Source of the DNA: Datura wrightii
Taxonomy: Eukaryota; Streptophyta; Magnoliopsida; Solanales; Solanaceae
Assembly (NCBI GenBank): GCA_035772735.1
Contig: JASDFA010000003.1
Coordinates: 56,540,501-56,604,500 of the forward strand
Length of the DNA: 64,000 nucleotides
Direction of reading: 5' to 3'
In this document: piece by piece, positions 58,213 through 64,000 of the stretch
How positions within the stretch are numbered: position 1 is the first letter of the stretch
How the letters are laid out: every line of letters starts with the position of its first letter
The notes under the pieces: generated by a model
Told to the model about the DNA's origin: nothing
The model's database searches: none
Seen by the model: the letters and a program-made list of their open reading frames with translations, nothing else
Translations under genes and position numbers: made by a program

Positions 58213-58950
58213 CTAATTCTTCACCACCTTGATTTTTTGAGAATCTACCTTTATGTCCCCACTTGATACCACATGACCCAAAAATTCTATAGAGTCCAAC
58301 CAAAACTCATACTTGTTGAATCTGGCATATAATTGACGATCCTTGAGAGTCAGAAGCACTACTCTCAAATGAGCGGCATGCTCCTCCTCGCTCCGAAAGT
58401 ATATCAAGTTGTCATCAATAAACAAAATCACGAACATGTATAGGTATGGCTTGAACACCCTGTTCATCAAGTCCATAAAAGCTGCAGGAGCATTCGTTAG
58501 TCCAAAAGACATAACTACAAACTCATAATGACCATACAGCATCCTGAAGGCTATTTTTGGGATGTCACTCTCCCGAACTCTTAGTAGATGGTACCCGGAT
58601 CTGAGATCTATCTTCGAGAAACACTTGGAACCCTGAAGCTGGTCAAATAAAGCATCAATCCTGGGTAGAGGATACCTATTCTTGACGGTGACTTTGTTCA
58701 ATTGCCGAGACATGCAAAGAGAACCATCTTTCTTTCGAACAAAGAGAACTGGTGCACCCTATAGGGACTTGCTCGGTCTAATGAAACCCTTATCTAACAA
58801 GTCCTTCAACTGCTCTTTCAACTCTTTTAGCTCGGTTGGAGCCATACGGTAGAGAGGAATAGATATAGGCTGCATGTCGGGAAGAAGGTCAATATCAAAA
58901 TCGATCTCCCGCTGGGGATTGATTACAGGTAAATCATCTGGAAAGACCTC
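58213..58950 (-). pseudogene. Element H reverse transcriptase
   Basis: Frame 58213-58713 carries QLNKVTVKNRYPLPRIDALF, FSKIDLRSGYHLLRVRESDI, YGHYEFVVMSFGLTNAPAAF and the catalytic box LFIDDNLIY. The upstream part (about 58714-58950) is readable in other frames (the region before QLNKVT has lost bases). It ends at a TAG before PKPVSPSHF. Confidence 0.9.
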
Positions 58951-58977
58951 TGAATATTCACGTACTACTGGAACTGA

Positions 58978-59335
58978 TTAGATATTCGGGGTCTCGGACT
59001 CAACATCCTTAACCCTAAATAGATAGTACACACAACCCCTAGAAATCATCTTTCTAGCCTTAAGGTAGGAAATGAAATGACCTACAGGCACAACTAAACT
59101 ACCCTTCCATTCTAAGACTGGCTCACTCGGAAATCTGAACTCTACTGCCCGGGTTCTACAATTAACTGAAGCATAACATGAAAATAGCCAATCCATGCTG
59201 AGAATAACATCAAAATCGGTCATGGCTAACTCTATCAAATCTGCTGAGGTGACTTTCTAAAGGACTGAGACTAGGCAACCTCTATAAACCCATCTAGCTA
59301 TAACTGAGTCACCTACTGGAGTATAAACTGAGACA
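58978..59335 (-). pseudogene. Element H protease, directly after the PBS
   Basis: Frame 58978-59238 (MTDFDVILSMDWLFSCYASV, VPVGHFISYLKARKMISRG) is the C-terminal half of the retropepsin region. The preceding 100 bases read PVGDSVIARWVYRGC, also protease. The catalytic Asp segment and all of gag are missing, since only about 15 bases separate this from the PBS. Confidence 0.8.
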
Positions 59336-59350
59336 CTTCAAACCTATTTC

Positions 59351-59360
59351 TCTAATACCA
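59351..59360 (-). other. Primer binding site of element H, mutated
   Basis: The reverse strand reads TGGTATTAGA where TGGTATCAGA is expected. It lies four bases inside the LTR edge at 59365. Confidence 0.75.
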
Positions 59361-59364
59361 AGTT

Positions 59365-61813
59365 TGTCACGACCCAAACGGAGGCCCGAATTGTAACATG
59401 GGACAAAGAGCCTAGAGAGACCCCAAGTCGACCCATGGAATAAGAATACATTTGACTCAATCAAGAAACTAAATAATCAACAAATACTCATGGAGGAAGT
59501 CTAACTTGAACACCACATTAGAATACGATATCCAAAGATGAATACATACATATGCCTGAAAATCCTCTAAATATGATGAGTTGATGGGACAAGACCCCAA
59601 CTAACTCAACAAAATTTAAACTAAAATATACATAAGGAATCTGAATAGTCTAGTCCTTGAGAGATGAGGACTCACCAACAATGCAAACTCTAATTCTGAT
59701 AAGCTAACTATGAGCGGGGCTGAACCTAAGAGCCGGGTCCTGTATCATGAAATGATACAACATAGAGTATGCGGTCAGTACGTGAAATGTACCGAGTATG
59801 TAAGGTAAGTAAAATTGCTAAAGTAAGTAAAATCATTTAAAGACAACGCATAATGTAAACATAAACATTAAGAATCTAGGAGTAGGGCTTGCATTCATTC
59901 TATCTGAGATTATGACCTCTTCATAACATAACATGACATAACATAACTTCATAACATCATAACTGAATCAATTGACTCAAAGCTTAATTCTGACATTTAT
60001 AAGTAAAGCTGAACATTAAGTCAAACCTGTTTTAGTACATTCATATATATATATAAATCTCATGAGTAATGAATATGTATATTTGAAATCATGAGGAACA
60101 ATGGAAGACTCGTATTTTAACTGACATACCATGATAGAGCTTACGTGGTCCCAACTATCACACTCAAGAGGGTAGAGCTGTCCAAAGCCTTGCCAGGGCT
60201 AGGGATGATACCATGATATTGATATCAAGCTTAAGGCCCATTCGGGAAGGGGAAGCTCACAATAAAGGTCCCAAAGTCATAATGTATAAACCTACATTGG
60301 CGCGTAGTTCTGAGGCATAGGGTGATCGACCCTTAGCCTACTCGGTGCTAGACACTACCCCCAAAACATGCATGTGCTCTACATCATTTATAACGAAGCT
60401 CAACATAGTCTATTAACAGAGATGAATACTCAAATATATCTCAAATACGAAATCATGCATATGAGAAGCTTTAGCTCAAAACATACCACAAGCTGAAACT
60501 ATATTTGGGAGTCTTCACTCCAAAACCATGTGGTAAGCTATGAATAGGAAAACTTCAACTCAAAACATACCACAAGATTAAAATGTAATTGGGAGTCTTC
60601 GCTTTCCAAAATAATGTGGTAAGTTCAATTCGGTAAAATCATCATTCATACTCAACATGTGGGCATTGCCCAAAGTTTTATCATACTTGAAAGTACTCAA
60701 TTCTCGTTGAACACATAACTGTAAACATGGGTAGCTTCATAACAAGCTTTTCATCATAATATCTCATCATCATCATATATTCATCACAAATCTCATCTTT
60801 CATGAACATCTCATCAATGGGCCTTTAATTTATAAAACTAGAATCATGATTTTAAATTGAAAACATTGTAAAAATTGCCCATGCTTCATAATTCAACAGT
60901 AAAATCATAATTAAATCATACCCATGTATAGGAGTAGGAGATTTATGCATTTGGGTTGAAACTCCATAGAGTAGATATAGGAATTTTATACTTTAGAGAG
61001 GGATTGGGCATGAGTGTGAAGGGAATCACCCATTCATAACCCTACATACCTGTTGGTAGCTGATTTTAACGCAGATGCCCATTAAGAAATTGAAGAGAAA
61101 TTGATGAATGTTAGGCTTGATCACCCTCTCAAGTCTTCTACCTTGCATGCATGAATGAATACGACCTAATAATGAACTTAACCCCTTTAAAAGTCACTAT
61201 TCATAACTCAAAATTACGTAGTTTAGGCCCTAGGAACTTAGGAATTACAGAAAAACCCTTACTAAATTCATAGAAAATAACTGTCACGTGGTCCCAATGA
61301 GGGACCCAATGAATCGTCGTCACAGGTCACGACTCGTGGAGTTGTCCGGTAAGTACACTGCTCGTCTGATCATCTGGGCTCATCACAAGCAACCTCACGA
61401 CTCGTTATTGGTGATCAAGACTCATGGTCACCATCCATGATGTACACTGCCTTGTCCTTGAAAAATCTATTCCATATTTGATCATGACTCACCCCACGAA
61501 TCATGGGGACTGACAAAGACTTGTGGGGTCCTTCCATCAGGTCCACTGCCCTTTTTCTTTTCTTTTCTTAATCCCCCTCCCCACGACTGACCCAACGACT
61601 CGTGAGGCCTGACCACAAGTCATGGTCATGCCCTTGGGGTCTCATCTTCTCAAGTCTTCAATTTCATTCCCTGGCCTTCCCCACAAGTTACATCACGACT
61701 CGTAGGTTGAACTCACGAGTCTCCCCACGACTCATTCTGTGCCTGATGCCAAATTTCAACTTTTTCTCTGTTTCAACTCCCAGGTCTAATCTTTGGGCTT
61801 CCGAGTTACTACA
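59365..61813 (-). repeat. 5' LTR of element H
   Basis: TGTCACGACCCAAACGG...GAGTTACTACA, 2449 bp. ACGACTCGTG-like motifs cluster at 61270-61740. Small ORFs inside are not conserved in the other LTR copy. Confidence 0.88.
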
Positions 61814-62443
61814 GTGCGATTGCGATATATAAAGTTTACCTGACACTATGCAATTACTAATATAATATTGAAGTGAATCTTTTATCAGCACTTGACTCGT
61901 CGCTACGAGGAATGTTGTGACCTTGCTGCTCCAAAAGTTTTCTGCAGATCTTCATTATCAGATATATTAGCTTTGTATCAATTTGATGAGGTATGTTACT
62001 GGTGCCTTCCCCTATATAGGTAGGGGAAAATGGAATGTAGTGAAACAAATATTCACTACTTTAAACTTGAATCAAAAGAATTTTGTCACTATGATTTTCT
62101 TGATTGACGAGCGAAGGATAGAAGTATATGATTGCAACATGTCAAGTTTCAAAGATGGCGTCTTTACAGATTTTGTACTTCTTGTCATTGTGATGTTTTC
62201 AAAATTCATCCAATAAAATGAAAAGTTTTTTGATGTGTCGATAAAATAATTTGAGGAGTATAAACATATTCTTGACCTCCCAAAGAATGAGAGTGGGTCA
62301 GCTTGTGGAGGACATTCATTAATATTCATCGAATACTTGATCACCAACAATACTTCGTGGGATGACTTGCACAACAATAACATGAGGGTTCAACAAGAAA
62401 AATTTATTGTGGTTATATTTAAAAGAAAAATGAAACCATAAAC
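61814..62443 (+). pseudogene. Ulp1-type protease domain, last exons of the broken gene
   Basis: The protease domain resumes after element H. Readable parts are LTRRYEECCDLAAPKVFCRS, then GKWNVVKQIFTTLNLNQKNF with VTMIFLIDERRIEVYDCNMS, and SGSACGGHSLIFIEYLITNN with a stop at about 62440. In the C48 family the triad is His, Asp, Cys. The HW pair reads NF here, so the His is lost, while the Asp (VYDCN) and Cys (ACGG) positions remain. In Ulp1 relatives these enzymes cut SUMO-like substrates; this copy cannot. Linked to 28405-29820 and 32530-33871 by domain order and by the element H target duplication. Confidence 0.65.
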
Positions 62444-62547
62444 TGTGGATGTATCTGAAAATTTTGAGATGGCTATGCTAAAATAATTGCATTTTCTATT
62501 TTAAAACTATTTTTGAATGTGGAAGTATGATATCTATGTATGGATAG
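62444..62547 (+). other. Probable 3' flank of the protease gene
   Basis: AT-rich, no coding features seen. Confidence 0.4.
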
Positions 62548-63850
62548 CTAGGAAATTTATCCGCGGTTCGCGCGGTGTTAAAGTTCTCATTTCATTTACA
62601 AAAAAAGTTATTTCTAATATTTAATATTTTTAATATATTAAGGATCCATTTTCGTCACTAAGTTCATATCTACAAAACACTTGTAATTGCTTTAGTATTA
62701 ATGTCAGAAATGATCAATTACATATTTAAGGTTTATGAATTTCTATAATGACTTTTAAGTAAATATACAATAATAATTGATATTCACAAACAATTATAAA
62801 TATTTTATAAATTTCTTAATACAATACATAATGAAAAAAAATTCACAAAGTACAGGTCAACTCATACACTATAGGCTAAGGCCACCCATGTAATCGTGAA
62901 TCATGAAATTATGCAATATATAATGGGCTAGAGGTTGTGCTCCTATGAAATTGCAAAACTGCAAATAGTTGAATATAGTTGCCAAAGGTTAGACATTCAT
63001 TTCCATATACAATTCAATAATTTAAACATCTGCAATATCAATAGATAATAACTTGACCATTGATAATATTTATAAGGTAAAAAAAATCCTTAATTACAGA
63101 GGCAAAAAAAGAATTAATCAATTTTTAATAGGTTTTATATTCGTCACTAAGTTCAATAACTTTGAAGTTTTTGATGATAAATAAAAAATCTTCATTCTAA
63201 CTTATTTTTGAACCTGTTAACTTGATTTTTCTGACTATAGTATGCATCATATTTTCATAATAGAAGAAAGTTATAAGTGATTTGAGAACTAAAAGATTCA
63301 AAAAGAATATGTATAAAGAAGAATAAAAATCATGTATTAAGGTACCTTTTTTTCAACAAATATCATATCCAGATTGATCAACTTGTCATTTTTTCTTGTA
63401 TGACAATCAAATCGTGTCTATCATAAGTAAGCAACTCTAAAAGAGAAAAATGTGTCATTTTTAAAAATTCAATCAAAAGCAAGACATACAAAGCAAAATA
63501 GTCACACCCAATCTATTTATAGCACAAAAATAGACTATAAAAAGGTACAAAATTTAATTAACGGTATAATTATTCAGAGATTAATACACATTAAAAGTCA
63601 TTATAATTACAAATAATAAAGATGAAGGAGAAAATAGTGGGAAAGGTGAATTAAAACCAGCCGTTTTGAATAAAAATAGTGAAAATCATTAAATCAACCC
63701 TTAAATGACAATAATTAAATAAATGGGTTTAAAAAAATAATTTTAAAATGGAGAAAATGCTCAAAAAAGAAGATAAATGAGAATGGTGACTTTAGAAGAA
63801 TGCAACAGCAGCATGTCCATAACCTTCTTATATATATAAATTGGTAAAAG
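62548..63850 (-). mobile_element. Probable non-autonomous Helitron
   Basis: On the reverse strand the left end reads CCGCG-CGAAC-CGCGG, then ATAAATTTCCTAG. This is a GC-rich hairpin a short way before a CTAG end, as Helitrons have (CTRR). The base after CTAG is C, not the usual T. The other end (63760-63845) reads, on the reverse strand, AAGAAGGTTATGGACATGC and TTGCATTCTTCTAAAGTCACC, which I recall from 5' ends of Solanaceae Helitron-like repeats. The exact 5' TC start is unclear. The interior is AT-rich without any Rep/helicase ORF. Confidence 0.5.
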
Positions 63851-64000
63851 TTGACTATTTAACTTTTCATTGCATCAAGAGATATCAATGGATAAACATT
63901 GTTTGGTTAAAGTCAATATTGAAAAGGCTAAGGTATACTTTATTTCTTGACATCAATAAGAATTTCCCATAAAAGCAAATATAAGAGAAAGAAAATATTG
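63851..64000. other. Window end, nothing recognised
   Basis: AT-rich sequence with no feature that I can support. Confidence 0.4.

Larger units (their letters stand above)
33872..61813 (-). mobile_element. Element H, Tekay/Del-like gypsy with gag deleted, hosting G and B2
   Basis: The left (3') LTR is 33872-34031 plus 53556-55815 (about 2420 bp) and the right (5') LTR is 59365-61813 (2449 bp). The internal part is 55816-59364, reverse strand. It is inserted in the protease exon with probable target duplications ATGCA (33867-33871) and GTGCG (61814-61818), which differ by two transitions. The internal part runs from PBS directly to protease, without gag. Confidence 0.85.

Noticed and set aside
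1..64000. CRISPR arrays, bacterial operons, rRNA genes
   Set aside because: None seen. The tRNA-like matches are primer binding sites of 10-18 bases, and the tandem arrays are LTR minisatellites without spacers.

Overview
This window looks like repeat-dense plant nuclear DNA. Three things point to Solanaceae: a TS-type SINE tail, Tekay/Del-like and Athila-like Ty3/gypsy elements, and plastid DNA fragments. I see no intact host gene. The only non-retroelement gene is a broken DUF1985/Ulp1-type cysteine protease gene, cut into pieces by later insertions.

Left block (1-9993). A forward Tekay/Del-like LTR with a truncated gag (1-3925) faces a reverse-strand gag and LTR of a related element (5294-8755). 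A lone Athila-like LTR (3926-5293) lies between them. A forward integrase/chromodomain remnant (8756-9747) leads into its 3' LTR at 9994.

First nest (9994-26825). That LTR is split by element B1 (10334-26136, reverse strand, TSD GTAAC). The right-hand LTR of B1 is itself split by element A (20123-26074, forward, TSD ATAAA, two LTRs of exactly 1437 bp). B1 and its sister B2 are Athila-like elements of about 9.85 kb. They keep gag-protease and a 411-codon ORF resembling the 'putative plant transposon protein' family, but carry no reverse transcriptase, RNase H or integrase. Element A is smaller still and encodes only a zinc-knuckle plus coiled-coil protein.

Middle (26830-33871). A SINE fragment is followed by the 5' part of the DUF1985/Ulp1 gene: a possible leader intron, a Glu-rich exon, and DUF1985 exons. 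A mosaic of plastid DNA (ycf2, matK/trnK intron, rpl2) sits inside it at about 29820-32492.

Second nest (33872-61813). Element H (gag deleted, pol kept) interrupts the protease gene. Element G (gag-pol with stops and frameshifts) sits in the left LTR of H, and B2 sits in the right LTR of G. The last protease exon resumes at 61814. A probable non-autonomous Helitron (62548 to about 63850) follows.

The retroelements share small structures that look maintained. There is an AGGA-loop hairpin just before the polypurine tract in both lineages. There is a GGGCA/TGCCC hairpin at the LTR tip and a GTGTCACGGAG inverted repeat upstream of the TATA box in the Athila-like group. B1, B2 and A have LTR pairs that differ by only about 1-2% by eye. 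They therefore moved recently, presumably using proteins from autonomous relatives outside this window.
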